From an uncultured Schlesneria sp. (lineage in GTDB: Bacteria > Planctomycetota > Planctomycetia > Planctomycetales > Planctomycetaceae): a stretch of DNA of 64,000 nucleotides. The position numbers were made by a program, and so were the translations under genes. Shown piece by piece: positions 9,075 to 18,730 of this stretch. Each line of letters begins with the position of its first letter. The stretch's first letter is position 1. The notes under the pieces were generated by a model. It was given only the letters and a program-made list of their open reading frames with translations. It did no database searches and was not told the DNA's origin. Where the stretch lies: NCBI GenBank assembly GCA_903904835.1, contig CAIVEI010000056.1, positions 55,528 to 119,527 on the forward strand. The letters run 5' to 3'.

Positions 9075-9475
9075 TTAATGGCACTTGGTGCGCATCGGGC
9101 TCGAGGTCAATATCGCCAACACGGTGTGTATGCGAAAGCGATGTTCATCAACGATCCACAGCCGCCCCGCGACCGGCACGACGCTAAAATGCGGAAGTAA
9201 TCTACGGAGTAATGACAATATAGCGCGCAGCCCAGGTTTATGAAGCCACAAGACGATTAATCCCGAATAGTTTTCTGGTGGAAACTGCATTGTGGTCGAG
9301 AAGTCCAGATCGAGCGATATAAGTGCTCGACCTTTGGCTTGACATGCCCCCTGGACAACGGGGGCCGAACGACTTCGCAGACCTTGCCCATACACGGTCA
9401 TGACATCTGGCCCGAAGCTCGAGGGAAATCCCCAATGACTGGAGGCAGGTTCTCGTCGAGTTTGAACGAGATCAT
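9075..9475 (-). pseudogene. Frameshifted DUF5615 PIN-like toxin gene
   Basis: The N-terminal frame from ATG 9475 reads MISFKLDENLPPVIGDFPRASG and then stops; the rest of the same family continues in a neighbouring frame (DVMTVYGQGL, ALISLDLDFS, FPPENYSGLIVLWLHKP, GRLWIVDEHRFRI). The pattern (LDENLP at the start, LDLDF acid motif, YSGLIVL, IVDEHRIRIR-like end) is that of DUF5615/Mut7-C-type PIN-like nucleases, usually toxins paired with a DUF433 antitoxin. The two frames join if one base is restored near 9406-9410, so a single deletion broke the gene. No antitoxin gene is visible next to it. Family identity is good; decay is read directly. Confidence 0.7.
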
Positions 9476-9480
9476 GCCGC

Positions 9481-9909
9481 CTCCTCACCCAAGGGCAAAA
9501 AACGCTCCGGGTCTACGATCTCAGAACCAATAAACACTTCAAGCAGAAGACCAACCCGCTGAAACGAGACGACCTGGACGCTTTCGTAGAAAACTACCGT
9601 CCCGGCAAACGTCATCTTCGACAACCAAGCTGGACAGAATCCATCCCCGAAGGCCGCTGGCGGTCATACGATGACGAAGACTTGAAGAAGCGGGACAAAG
9701 TGAACCTGGACGTTTTTTGGCTGAAAGACGACAACCTGGAAGACTCCGCCGATTTACCGACCCCCGACATACTCGGCCCGAAAATCGCCGACGACCTCCA
9801 AACCGCCCCGGAACTCTTCACCGCCATCGCCGAAAAAGTGAAGGCCGTCGATCAATACCCAATAATTCGAACTCCCCAACGGCAAGTTTCGGACTCCGCA
9901 TGGGCATGA
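9481..9909 (+). pseudogene. C-terminal remnant of type I restriction methyltransferase HsdM
   Basis: An open frame with no upstream start reads LTQGQKTLRVYDLRTNKHF, NPLKRDDLDAFVENYRPG, EGRWRSYDDEDLKKRDKVN and LDVFWLKDDNLED. This is the conserved C-terminal tail of HsdM-type adenine methylases (YDLRTNKHF..NPL..DLDEFV..Y..GR, then RDK..LD.FWLKD). The N-terminal methylase domain with NPPF is absent, and so are hsdS and hsdR. The fragment begins within six bases of the DUF5615 start codon on the other strand, so both are debris joined by rearrangement. Not expected to be functional. Confidence 0.75.
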
Positions 9910-9915
9910 CAATGG

Positions 9916-11688
9916 TCAAGCCATTGCGGGTTCGGGTTCGCTTGACTCGACGGGCTTTTCGACGTCCGATCCGGCGACTTGATAGAGTGGTAGGTCACCG
10001 AACTTCTTGGTGCATTTTGGACATTTTGCCTTGGCGATTGCTTTCCCGTTGGCTCCGCCAAGCTTGGCCTCGACTCGGGCCGCTTCGCTGATGTAGATGC
10101 CACATCCCGCGCACTTCCAACCGGTTACTTCCAGCTTGAATCCGGGGTCTTTCTGGTAGTAATTCAGCTTTGAAAGTTCTTTGATCGGGGCAGAACTGAG
10201 TGCACACTTCCGGGTCAGATATTCGTCGCTCAACGGAATATCGGTGTTGGCTCCGAACCCTTCCAAACCGCAAACGGTCTGCAATCCTTCGACGAAAGCT
10301 CGAAACTCGGACAGGCAGAACGACAGGTATTGCGGAAGAGGCGAATCTGGCATCTTCGGAAGCTTGACGGCAATTCGATTCGTGCCGAACACAGGAATGT
10401 CAGCAAACAATGATTCGGTTCCAACCGGGGCTGGCTGTGCCATCGAGAGCTGAGTCAGCAGATCTTTCTTCAGAACTTTTTTCGCGGCGACCGTCAATTG
10501 CTCGATGGTCCCCTGCTTAAAAAAGTGCTCAATCATCGCCGTTCGAAGCGGCGGAATCTTTTTCGGATTGGCGCCAAATTTACCGACTAACAATGTCGCG
10601 ATGAGAAGATCGTCCTCAGAGAATCCGAGGTCGACCGGCTGACATTCGTTGAACAAACTATCGGCTTTGATTCGCAGTTTCGTAGGATCGACGGTATGCA
10701 GACGAATATCGCTGAGCCACTTCTTGTACCGACTTGTCGCCACAGGTTCAGGGGCGGCATCTGCATCCGATTTTCTTGGAACCGGCTTCTTCGGAACGAC
10801 GAAATCACACTGGCAACGAGGACATTTGCCGGACTTGCCACGATGTCGTTCTTTCACACGAATACGACATCCCTGCGGACAGAAGACGATAAACGTGTCT
10901 TTCGATCGGATTGTCTTGCGAACCTGCTGAATATCCTTTTGTTCGTCGGCAGCGATCTTTAGCAAATCGTCGGCAGCGGCGGCCTCAACTTCTTGCATGG
11001 ACGGTGGCGGCTCATCGTTTGAACGGACTGGCGGAGCAGCCAACTCGCTTTGAACCGGAGGCAGACTTGTTACAATTTCTTTCGGCTGCGAGCCAAGATC
11101 AAGAACGGGCGGGGCGACAACTTCTTCTTCCGTCACCTGCAGACGGAACGTTTCTTGTTCTTCGATCGCCTGACTTTCGTTTTTTTCTAAAGCAAACCTC
11201 AGTTCGGCCGAGACTTCGAACTCTTCGTCGACAGCCTCACCGAAAGCCGCACCGCTCGCCAAATCGAAGTCGTCGTCGTCGGTCATGTTTTCGGACAAGT
11301 AGGGAAATTCTGCGACAAGTGAGTCGATTGTCGAATCTCGCTTCTGGAACGAATCTTCTTCGGTCACAAATGTTGCTTCGAGAATCGGCAGATCAATGTG
11401 CTCGACCTCGCGCTTCGACATAGCCTGCTTTTTACGATAGGCCTCTTCGATATCGGAACGAAGGAACGTGCCACAGCTCCAGCACCGGACGAGTCCCGTG
11501 CGACAATGTTCGTGGCAATTGGGACACTCGCCCATGTCATCCGAAACGGCACCGTCAGTCGGCAGCAGTCGAGACTTGGATTGCGCTTGCGCTCGCTCGT
11601 TCAGCACATGCCCACATGCGTGACAATCAGCGGTATCGTGTAATAGATAGGTACCACAATGTGGACATGAAACAATTTGCATTTTCAT
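9916..11688 (-). CDS. Planctomycete multi-zinc-ribbon protein of unknown function
   Basis: 590 aa from ATG 11688. At least four Cys-rich knuckles are visible: CPHCGTYLLHDTADCHACG near the N-terminus, CPNCHEHC...CWSCG after it, CPQGC...CPRCQC in the middle (about residue 275-305) and CAGCG...CPKCTKKFG near the C-terminus. Between the second and third lies an acidic, low-complexity linker rich in E, D and P (about residues 95-265). No signal peptide, membrane helix or enzyme motif. The layout resembles uncharacterised planctomycete proteins with double zinc ribbons. It is monocistronic, converging on the HsdM remnant. Alternative starts are ATG 11682 and TTG 11697; no strong ribosome binding site decides. 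Confidence 0.75.
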   Translation of the reverse strand: MKMQIVSCPHCGTYLLHDTADCHACGHVLNERAQAQSKSRLLPTDGAVSDDMGECPNCHEHCRTGLVRCWSCGTFLRSDIEEAYRKKQAMSKREVEHIDLPILEATFVTEEDSFQKRDSTIDSLVAEFPYLSENMTDDDDFDLASGAAFGEAVDEEFEVSAELRFALEKNESQAIEEQETFRLQVTEEEVVAPPVLDLGSQPKEIVTSLPPVQSELAAPPVRSNDEPPPSMQEVEAAAADDLLKIAADEQKDIQQVRKTIRSKDTFIVFCPQGCRIRVKERHRGKSGKCPRCQCDFVVPKKPVPRKSDADAAPEPVATSRYKKWLSDIRLHTVDPTKLRIKADSLFNECQPVDLGFSEDDLLIATLLVGKFGANPKKIPPLRTAMIEHFFKQGTIEQLTVAAKKVLKKDLLTQLSMAQPAPVGTESLFADIPVFGTNRIAVKLPKMPDSPLPQYLSFCLSEFRAFVEGLQTVCGLEGFGANTDIPLSDEYLTRKCALSSAPIKELSKLNYYQKDPGFKLEVTGWKCAGCGIYISEAARVEAKLGGANGKAIAKAKCPKCTKKFGDLPLYQVAGSDVEKPVESSEPEPAMA

Positions 11689-12142
11689 GGCAACCAACCG
11701 CTATCTTAAAGTTTGAACGAGTCGCCGCGACTTAAAACGATCCATTACGCGCCAATGGTCTCAGAAATAATTCACGAAAAATTGACAGAATATCAACAGA
11801 CTACGACGCATCAGGAATATTCGTTGATGCATCTTCACAATTCATTCACAGAAAATGCAAGCCCAAGCTTCGGCGTTCCGTAAATGAGTTTCAGAGTTCA
11901 ACAATTTTTGAATCCTACAACACCTCTTAAAAAATGTACCGTTTCGCCGATCCGAATCCAGCGCGGAATTTGAAATCGTTGAGAATTTTGCGGATTACTC
12001 CGTCGATGGCGGAATCATGGCATCGACAAGCCTTGATCGGTAAGATGGCTTGACTCGATGAGAAAACATTGTCCGTTCTGTCGAGTTCATCACCAACGAC
12101 TGCGGAAATTGCCTTGCATTTGTCAAATTAAGGAGCCTCACC
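11689..12142. other. AT-rich intergenic region between divergent genes
   Basis: About 450 bp between the divergent zinc-ribbon gene and the DUF1080 gene. It is AT-richer than its surroundings and must hold both promoters. I see no ORF, repeat or clear operator. The plus strand end carries AAGGAG (12130-12135), the ribosome binding site of the next gene. Confidence 0.5.
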
Positions 12143-13453
12143 GTGCCGATTCGTTCGATTTGCCTCGGATTCATCGTTCTTGCTGCCTGGGGCAACGCTC
12201 TGTTTGCTGAGGAGAATGTTCCTCCTGCCGGTTTCCGAGCACTCTTCAACGGTAAGGATCTCACAGGTTGGCACGGCGTGGATACAAAAGATCCGCGAAA
12301 AATTGCTGCGCTGTCTTCCGAGCAACGAGCCGAAACCAGGAAAACGAGTCTCGCGGACATCAATCAGCACTGGTCGGTTCAAAATGGCGAACTGGTCAAC
12401 GATGGATTCGGCCTGTACCTGACTTCGGACGCTGACTTTGGCGATTATGAGATGTTTGTCAGTTATAAGACGGTCCCGAAGGCAGACAGCGGCATTTACC
12501 TGAAGGGAACTCCGCAGGTTCAAATCTGGGATTATACGGACACCGAGAAATTCAAAATTGGGTCGGACAAGGGTTCGGGCGGGCTATGGAACAACAGTGA
12601 AGGTCGGCCGGGTAAGAACCCGCTCGTGAAGGCGGACCGTCCATTTGGCGAATGGAACACGTTTCGGATTCGACAGATCGGCGCAAAGACGACGGTCTTT
12701 TTGAATGGCAAACTGGTCGTCGATCACGCCACGCTGGAGAACTATTTTGATCGCAAACAACCTTTGATCGCTCGTGGACCGGTTCAACTTCAGACACATG
12801 GGGGTGAGATTCGCTGGAAGAACGTTTTTGTTCGTGAGATTCCCGCGAATGAGGCCAATTCGGTTCTGACAAACGACGGATTCACGGCCCTGTTTGATGG
12901 GACGAGCTTAAACGGGTGGGCAGGTGCCATAGAAAATTACGAGGTCGTGAACGGTGCGATCCGGTGCAAGACCGGCAAGGGTGGCGTGCTTCACACTCGT
13001 GAGGAATATGGTGATTTCGTCGTTCGACTCGAATTCAAACTCCCTCCCGGTGGAAACAACGGCCTGGCAATTCGCTATCCCGGTGAAGGTGATACGGCGT
13101 ACGTAGGAATGTGCGAGCTACAAGTGCTCGACGACGGCGCGCCGCAATACGTTAAGATTGATCCTCGTCAATGCCATGGATCAGCCTACGGGATGTCCCC
13201 CGCCGCACGCGGTTATCTACGCCCAACCGGCGAATGGAATTTCCAGGAAGTCACCGTTATTGGTTCAACGATCAAGGTCGAACTGAATGGCAACTTGATT
13301 CTCGACACAGACTTGAGTCAAGTCAAAGAGTACATGGCGAACTCGCCACATCCCGGTAAAGACCGAACTCAAGGCCACTTCGGCTTCGCGGGACACAACG
13401 ACCCAGTCGAATTCCGCAATATCCGAATCAAAGAACTTTCGACCGTGAAGTAA
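12143..13453 (+). CDS. Secreted two-domain DUF1080 (3-keto-disaccharide hydrolase-like) protein
   Basis: 436 aa with a signal peptide (MPIRSICLGFIVLAAWGNALFA). Two tandem DUF1080 lectin/glucanase-like folds: the first opens with FRALFNGKDLTGWHG (about residue 31) and the second with FTALFDGTSLNGWAG (about residue 249). Conserved features of the family recur, such as GIYLKGTPQVQIWD and GGNNGLAIRYPG. DUF1080 proteins include 3-keto-glycoside hydrolases and sugar-binding modules; the actual substrate is unknown. The start is GTG 12143, chosen because AAGGAG lies 7 bases upstream. The gene seems to be a single transcription unit acting in the periplasm or outside the cell. Confidence 0.85.
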   Translation: MPIRSICLGFIVLAAWGNALFAEENVPPAGFRALFNGKDLTGWHGVDTKDPRKIAALSSEQRAETRKTSLADINQHWSVQNGELVNDGFGLYLTSDADFGDYEMFVSYKTVPKADSGIYLKGTPQVQIWDYTDTEKFKIGSDKGSGGLWNNSEGRPGKNPLVKADRPFGEWNTFRIRQIGAKTTVFLNGKLVVDHATLENYFDRKQPLIARGPVQLQTHGGEIRWKNVFVREIPANEANSVLTNDGFTALFDGTSLNGWAGAIENYEVVNGAIRCKTGKGGVLHTREEYGDFVVRLEFKLPPGGNNGLAIRYPGEGDTAYVGMCELQVLDDGAPQYVKIDPRQCHGSAYGMSPAARGYLRPTGEWNFQEVTVIGSTIKVELNGNLILDTDLSQVKEYMANSPHPGKDRTQGHFGFAGHNDPVEFRNIRIKELSTVK

Positions 13454-13702
13454 AAAATTCACACAATGCTTGTTGTTCCGGGTACAATATGGCACAACAT
13501 CAAGTCAACCGACAATTTCCTATCGCGGGTTTCGCCCGCAATCCAATGGGATGGTAAGCCGAACCGCAAAGTCGAAGGGTGACCCTACTTCGCGACTCGG
13601 CAGGAGCCTTGCCTTCCCGAGAAAAAAATTTGCAGCACGCGAATAATCTAAACGCGTGCAGTGCAAATCCCGTCAGCAATTCCATCTTTGAGGATGTAAA
13701 AG

Positions 13703-16700
13703 ATGCTTCAACGCATTCGGTCGCTTCCTGCGACGTGGCGGTGCCGTTCGGCCCAATCGGTTTTCTGGTCGCTGTTTTTCGGGATCATTTTCGCTCTGGC
13801 ATCGAATGACAGTTCTGCCCAGGCGCCCGCAGAAAAAGAAGCTCCAGTCGAACCGTTCATTCTTCAAGCTCGCGAGCGAGTTCTGAAATCTGAATGGGAC
13901 TTGCTGATTCAGGATTGCGATAAGGCATTACAAGCCGAGCCGACCAAGGGAGCGGCCATCGTGTTTCGCGGCGTCGCGTTGAATGGCAAAGGGGAATACG
14001 ACAACGCGATCAAGGAATTTGCTCGTGCTTTGGAAAATCAAAGTCGAGATCCCATCAATCTCGCGAATCGTGCTGATGCCTATGCTAACCGATCGACATC
14101 GTACTACGGTAAGGGAGAGTACCTTAAAGCGATCGACAGCGCCTATTTTGCGCTTCTGGAAAAGGGGAACCATGCCCAGGCTCACAACAATCGTGGCGTG
14201 GCATACATCGCCAGATCCCAATACGACAAGGCCATCAACAGCTTTAACCGAGCGATTGACGTAGACCCGAAATACGCTGAAGCCTACAGCAACCGGGGAT
14301 TTGCCTACGGCGCGAAAGGAAACTTCGATCAAGTGATCGCCGATCAAAAAAAGGCGATCGAACTCGATGCAAAACTGGCGATCGCGTATCAGCGTCGTGC
14401 AGGAGCTCATCTGGCCAAGAACGAGGGTGCCGAAGCTTTGAAAGATCTGGATCAGGCGATAACACTGAAACCTGATTTTCCCGACGCCCTTTGCGATCGT
14501 TCCGTCTTGTACGCCATGAAGGGGGATTTCACAAAAGCACAGACGGATCTCGATGCCGCACTGAAAATCGATCCGAAGTGTCCCAAAGCCCATAATCTGC
14601 GAGGGCGGGCTTATCTGGCGCAAAAGAATTTTGATCAGGCCATCGAATGCTTCGACAAGGCGATTGCCGCAAAGGCCAATGATTCAGCCGCGTATTCATC
14701 CCGTGGATATGCCCATCAGGCGAAACGCGAACACGAATTGGCCGTGCAGGATTTCACCAAGGCGATTGAACTCGATGCGAAGCTTGAAGCGGCTTACAAA
14801 GGCCGTAGTGAATCCTATAAGAAATTGAACAAACAACGAGAAATGGCTGCCGATCTTGCGAAAATCAAGGAATTCCACCCGGCACCTCCTCCGAAAACCG
14901 CAGCCAAGAAGCCAGAGGAACTGCCGCCTCGATTTCAAGTCAGCTCTAAGGGTGTCGCACCGGGCAAGCGTCCTGACGCGCTACGGTCGGCAAAAGAAAT
15001 CGACCGACTGATCGGCCTGAACTACACCAAATACAACGTCAAGCCAAATCCAAAAACATCCGACGCCCAGTTCTTGCGACGCTGCTATCTGGATGTCACG
15101 GGGACCATTCCGACGTACCAGCAAACAATGAAATTCTTTCAGGCCAGCGAACCCGACAAGCGGTCCCGCCTGATTGATGAATTGCTTGGTAGTGACGCAT
15201 ATGCCAGCCACTTTTACAATTATTGGGCCGACGTTCTTCGTTATACGGACAGCCTGAACAACAACGTCCGGGGCGAACCATACCGCCAGTGGATCAAGCA
15301 GTCATTGGCAGAGAATAAGCCATGGGACAAGTTTGTCCATGAAATCATGACCGCCGAAGGTTTCGTTTGGGACAATCCTGCAGCGGGATATTTCCAGCGG
15401 GATGCCAACATGCCGCTGGACAATATGAACAATACGGTCCGCATTTTCCTGGGAACTCGTATCGGATGCGCCCAGTGTCACGATCACCCCAGTGAGCATT
15501 GGACGCAAAAAGAGTTCTACCAGATGGCGGCCTTCACGTTTGGAACCGTGACCAACACCGGCGGCCACGATAAACGGTACTGGGAAAGGAACCCCAGCGA
15601 TCGTCTGCACGAAGAATACAATGAGATCGAGCAGGAAGAAGAAGATCGCCGACAGAATTCGTATCGCTTCGATCGTCTGATGGGGATCAACATGATGGTC
15701 GTCAACGACCAGCTCGATCGAAAGATCCGATTACCTAAAGACTACAAATACACCGACGCCAAGCCGGAAGACCTGATCGAACCAAAGACGGTATTGGGTG
15801 GACCAGCCGAAATTCGAAGTGGTGAAACCCCTCGAAAGGCTTTCGCACGCTGGCTGACTTCGAAACAGAATCCCCGGTTTGCCATGACCATTGCTAATCG
15901 CCTTTGGAAGCAGGCGATGGGTACTGGTCAGATCGAACCAGTGGATGACATTCTGGACAAATCGGTCCCCGAGAATCCGGAACTCATGAAGTTTCTGGAA
16001 TCGGAGATGAAGCGTCTCGACTTCGACATGAAAGAGTATCTGCGAATTATCTTGAATACCGAGGTCTATCAACGCGAAGCCTGTTCGGAAGAAGTCCCCC
16101 TTGGTGAACCTTATCACTACCCCGGACCGAACCTCAGGCGCATGACGGCGGAACAGGCGTGGGATTCATTCTTGACCCTCGCCGTCGTTGATCCGGACGA
16201 GTACCGGGAAATGCCGGCCAAAATCCGGACCGAAGTGGTCGGCCTCGACCTGAACGCCGTCTCTGCGAAGAAGATGCTGGAAGCCGAATTCAAAGTTGCA
16301 GAAATCGACGGAAACATGTGGAAGCGGCAAACCAAGTACACCTACAAGGGGGTGCTGCTGGCCCGAGCTTCCGAACTTCCCTCGCCCGTCCCTCCAAATC
16401 ACTTCCTGCGGATGTTCGGACAATCGGATCGCGAGTTGATCTCGGCATCAGCAACGTCTGGTTCCGTACCGCAGGTGTTATTCATGTTCAATGGTCCGAT
16501 TACACATATGCTGCTCGAAAAGAATTCGACGATTTACAACAACGTGATGCGCAAGAAATCACCGGCAGATCGGGTGAAAGTCATCTTCTTGACAATCCTG
16601 AACCGAGAGCCGGATGAAGCGGAACTCGAACTGGCCAAACATGAAGTTGGCAAGAATGAACTGGCAGGGTATGGCAACCTGATCTGGTCACTTGTCAACA

Positions 16701-16726
16701 CTCGCGAATACATCTTCGTTCAATAG
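13703..16726 (+). CDS. TPR - DUF1549 - DUF1553 fusion protein with CxxCH motif
   Basis: 1007 aa, secreted (hydrophobic segment at about residues 20-38). Residues 45-390 form roughly eight to nine TPR repeats (examples: AYSNRGFAYGAKGNFDQVI, AHNLRGRAYLAQKNFDQAI). The rest is a planctomycete DUF1549 (PSCyt2) domain from about 425 (RRCYLDVTGTIPT, YWADVLRY, CAQCHDHPSEHWT with a cytochrome-c-like CxxCH at about residues 589-593) and a DUF1553 domain from about 715 (RKAFARWLTSKQNPRFAMT, NRLWKQAMGTGQIEPVDD, ending TREYIFVQ). These domains usually pair with DUF1501; here DUF1501 follows by 8 bp. The role is unknown, often linked by context to degradation of complex sugars. A TPR array fused to these domains is uncommon. 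Confidence 0.88.
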   Translation: MLQRIRSLPATWRCRSAQSVFWSLFFGIIFALASNDSSAQAPAEKEAPVEPFILQARERVLKSEWDLLIQDCDKALQAEPTKGAAIVFRGVALNGKGEYDNAIKEFARALENQSRDPINLANRADAYANRSTSYYGKGEYLKAIDSAYFALLEKGNHAQAHNNRGVAYIARSQYDKAINSFNRAIDVDPKYAEAYSNRGFAYGAKGNFDQVIADQKKAIELDAKLAIAYQRRAGAHLAKNEGAEALKDLDQAITLKPDFPDALCDRSVLYAMKGDFTKAQTDLDAALKIDPKCPKAHNLRGRAYLAQKNFDQAIECFDKAIAAKANDSAAYSSRGYAHQAKREHELAVQDFTKAIELDAKLEAAYKGRSESYKKLNKQREMAADLAKIKEFHPAPPPKTAAKKPEELPPRFQVSSKGVAPGKRPDALRSAKEIDRLIGLNYTKYNVKPNPKTSDAQFLRRCYLDVTGTIPTYQQTMKFFQASEPDKRSRLIDELLGSDAYASHFYNYWADVLRYTDSLNNNVRGEPYRQWIKQSLAENKPWDKFVHEIMTAEGFVWDNPAAGYFQRDANMPLDNMNNTVRIFLGTRIGCAQCHDHPSEHWTQKEFYQMAAFTFGTVTNTGGHDKRYWERNPSDRLHEEYNEIEQEEEDRRQNSYRFDRLMGINMMVVNDQLDRKIRLPKDYKYTDAKPEDLIEPKTVLGGPAEIRSGETPRKAFARWLTSKQNPRFAMTIANRLWKQAMGTGQIEPVDDILDKSVPENPELMKFLESEMKRLDFDMKEYLRIILNTEVYQREACSEEVPLGEPYHYPGPNLRRMTAEQAWDSFLTLAVVDPDEYREMPAKIRTEVVGLDLNAVSAKKMLEAEFKVAEIDGNMWKRQTKYTYKGVLLARASELPSPVPPNHFLRMFGQSDRELISASATSGSVPQVLFMFNGPITHMLLEKNSTIYNNVMRKKSPADRVKVIFLTILNREPDEAELELAKHEVGKNELAGYGNLIWSLVNTREYIFVQ

Positions 16727-16734
16727 GAATTCAC

Positions 16735-18018
16735 ATGAAGAATCTTCTTTCAAAACTTGGTGAAGTCGATCGTCGCCAGTTCGTGGAATATGCCGCCAAG
16801 TCGATCCTGGGAGTTTCCATGCTTCCGGCACTTGAACGTGTTGTCGCTGCTCAGACTGCGACGGCTGGCAAAGCGAAACGCTTAATCTACTTATTCATGA
16901 ACGGAGCCATGACGCATCTGGATACGTTTGACCTGAAACAGGGTCATCCTAACCAGGGTGATACGAAGGCAATCAATACGTCGGTTCCTGGCACGCAGAT
17001 CAGCGCTTACCTGCCGAGATTAGCAGAGCAGTTCAACAAACTGGCTGTGATTCGTTCGATGCATACTCAAACCGCCGATCATGAGGCGGGTGAGTATCTG
17101 ATGCGAACAAGTTATGAAGAGATCGCAACCGAACGACATCCCTCGCTCGGCCCCTGGATTCAGCATCTGAAGGGACGGCAAAACAAAACATTGCCAGATA
17201 CGGTGCTGATTGGTGCCCCAGCACGACATCCCGGTGCCGGTTTCTTTGATCCGACATTCAGCCCCTTGCCGATTGGCGACCCGAATCGGGGGCTGGAGAA
17301 TACGACGGCACCTCAATACCTGACTGACGAATCGTTTGAAAAACGGGTCAATCTGATCAACGGTTTCGATAAGAAATTCCGCGAGAAGTTCCGTGTCAAA
17401 AAGGTTCAGTCCTATACCGACTTCTACGCGGAAGCGACGGGACTATTGACCAGCGGCGAATTGAAAGCATTTGATCTCAACAACGAAAAGAACGAAGACC
17501 GTGACCGGTACGGACGCGACGCGTTCGGCCAGGGATGTCTGTTGGCCAGACGACTGATCGAGAACAACGTGCGGTGCGTCGAAGTCTCGTGCGGGGGATG
17601 GGATATGCACAGCAACATTTATAACCCGGGGACATTAGAAGCTCGCACCAGAATTCTCGACATGGGGATGTCAAACTTGCTGAAAGACTTGTCGGAACGA
17701 GGACTTCTCGACGAAACGCTGGTCGTGCTCACCACGGAATTCGGTCGCTCGCCGCAGATCAATTACAACGCCGGTCGTGACCATCACCCCGCCGTGTTCT
17801 CATCGGTGCTGGCAGGTGGCGGCATCAAAGGTGGCCAGTTTTACGGCAAGTCCGACGCGGCCGGTCACTCGGTCAGCGAAGACGGGGTGGCCCCAGCCGA
17901 CTTCAATGCCACGATCGCTACGGCATTGGGATTGCCACTGGAAAAAATCGCCTATTCACCCACTGGCCGACCATTCAAGGTCGCCCATGACGGAGTTCCG
18001 ATCGCAAAAGTCCTTTAA
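16735..18018 (+). CDS. DUF1501 family protein, Tat-type leader
   Basis: 427 aa. Partner of the preceding DUF1549/DUF1553 gene, 8 bp downstream, with a shared terminator, so an operon of two. The N-terminus carries a twin-arginine-like leader (DRRQFVEYAAKSILG). DUF1501 belongs to the alkaline phosphatase/sulfatase fold; visible family blocks are LIYLFMNGAMTHLDTFD, VLTTEFGRSPQINYNAGRDHH and FSSVLAGGGIKGGQFYG, which include the His and Asp metal-site candidates. The enzyme reaction is unknown. It probably acts in the periplasm after folded export. Confidence 0.9.
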   Translation: MKNLLSKLGEVDRRQFVEYAAKSILGVSMLPALERVVAAQTATAGKAKRLIYLFMNGAMTHLDTFDLKQGHPNQGDTKAINTSVPGTQISAYLPRLAEQFNKLAVIRSMHTQTADHEAGEYLMRTSYEEIATERHPSLGPWIQHLKGRQNKTLPDTVLIGAPARHPGAGFFDPTFSPLPIGDPNRGLENTTAPQYLTDESFEKRVNLINGFDKKFREKFRVKKVQSYTDFYAEATGLLTSGELKAFDLNNEKNEDRDRYGRDAFGQGCLLARRLIENNVRCVEVSCGGWDMHSNIYNPGTLEARTRILDMGMSNLLKDLSERGLLDETLVVLTTEFGRSPQINYNAGRDHHPAVFSSVLAGGGIKGGQFYGKSDAAGHSVSEDGVAPADFNATIATALGLPLEKIAYSPTGRPFKVAHDGVPIAKVL

Positions 18019-18047
18019 CGGCTAATTCAGGAAAAACCTTATGAGAC

Positions 18048-18083
18048 CACCGCATGACCATCGTCGGTCATGCGGTGTTTTTT
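18048..18083 (+). terminator. Rho-independent terminator of the DUF1549/DUF1501 operon
   Basis: Perfect 12 bp stem CACCGCATGACC (18048-18059) with its complement at 18066-18077, six-base loop, followed by TTTTTT. It lies 30 bp past the DUF1501 stop. Confidence 0.93.
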
Positions 18084-18181
18084 GCTCATCGCAAAAGATT
18101 CTAGCCTCACAAAGCGAATAATCCTCCTGGAATCTCTTAAGGCTCAATTGTGCCAATCGGGAGCGTAAGGACGGGACCCAA

Positions 18182-18718
18182 TTACGGCCCAAAGTAGAAC
18201 GGTCCCCAAAACCACAATTCGCCCGAGGTACAATCGAGGGGACCGAGCTCAGATTGGTTAAGGCCAGCATGCCTGACTGATACACCGAAATCCTCGGCAC
18301 CATTGAACCATCTCAGCAACGCTTCACGGATTAATGGTCGTCCAATCTCGGTCATTTCAATCGTTGCAACACCCGGTTCGCAGGTAACATTCATCACCCT
18401 CAGGTCGACCCGAGATGCGACCAATCGGAATCGAACTGTTGTGATGGACTGTTCACGTGCCGAGCCTACGAAGGTCACTGTACGCTGCGAAGCGAGGCGC
18501 TCGGACGACAATTCGCTCAACGCCTGAAGAATCGGCCTTCCCATGTCCACGACTTCATGATGAAGGCAAATCGTTGGTTCTGCGAGGCCAAGTTTTCCCG
18601 AATGATTCCAACATTCAACGGCAATGTTCATGAAGTCAGTCTTAGACATTGATTCAGGTCCAGGACCTTTAGAAGGTTCGTACGTGATCCAGAGTGGGGA
18701 TGAAGAGCGTGAATTCAT
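18182..18718 (-). CDS. Hypothetical protein
   Basis: 178 aa from ATG 18718 (an in-frame ATG at 18649 gives 155 aa, MSKTDFMNIAVE). No signal peptide or membrane helix. A charged N-terminal half is followed by a short C-terminal region ending in an aromatic cluster (ELWFWGPFYFGP). I do not recognise the family. It follows the YcxB-like gene by 12 bp on the same strand, so the two are probably cotranscribed. Confidence 0.6.
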   Translation of the reverse strand: MNSRSSSPLWITYEPSKGPGPESMSKTDFMNIAVECWNHSGKLGLAEPTICLHHEVVDMGRPILQALSELSSERLASQRTVTFVGSAREQSITTVRFRLVASRVDLRVMNVTCEPGVATIEMTEIGRPLIREALLRWFNGAEDFGVSVRHAGLNQSELGPLDCTSGELWFWGPFYFGP

Positions 18719-18730
18719 CGAGTTACCGAT

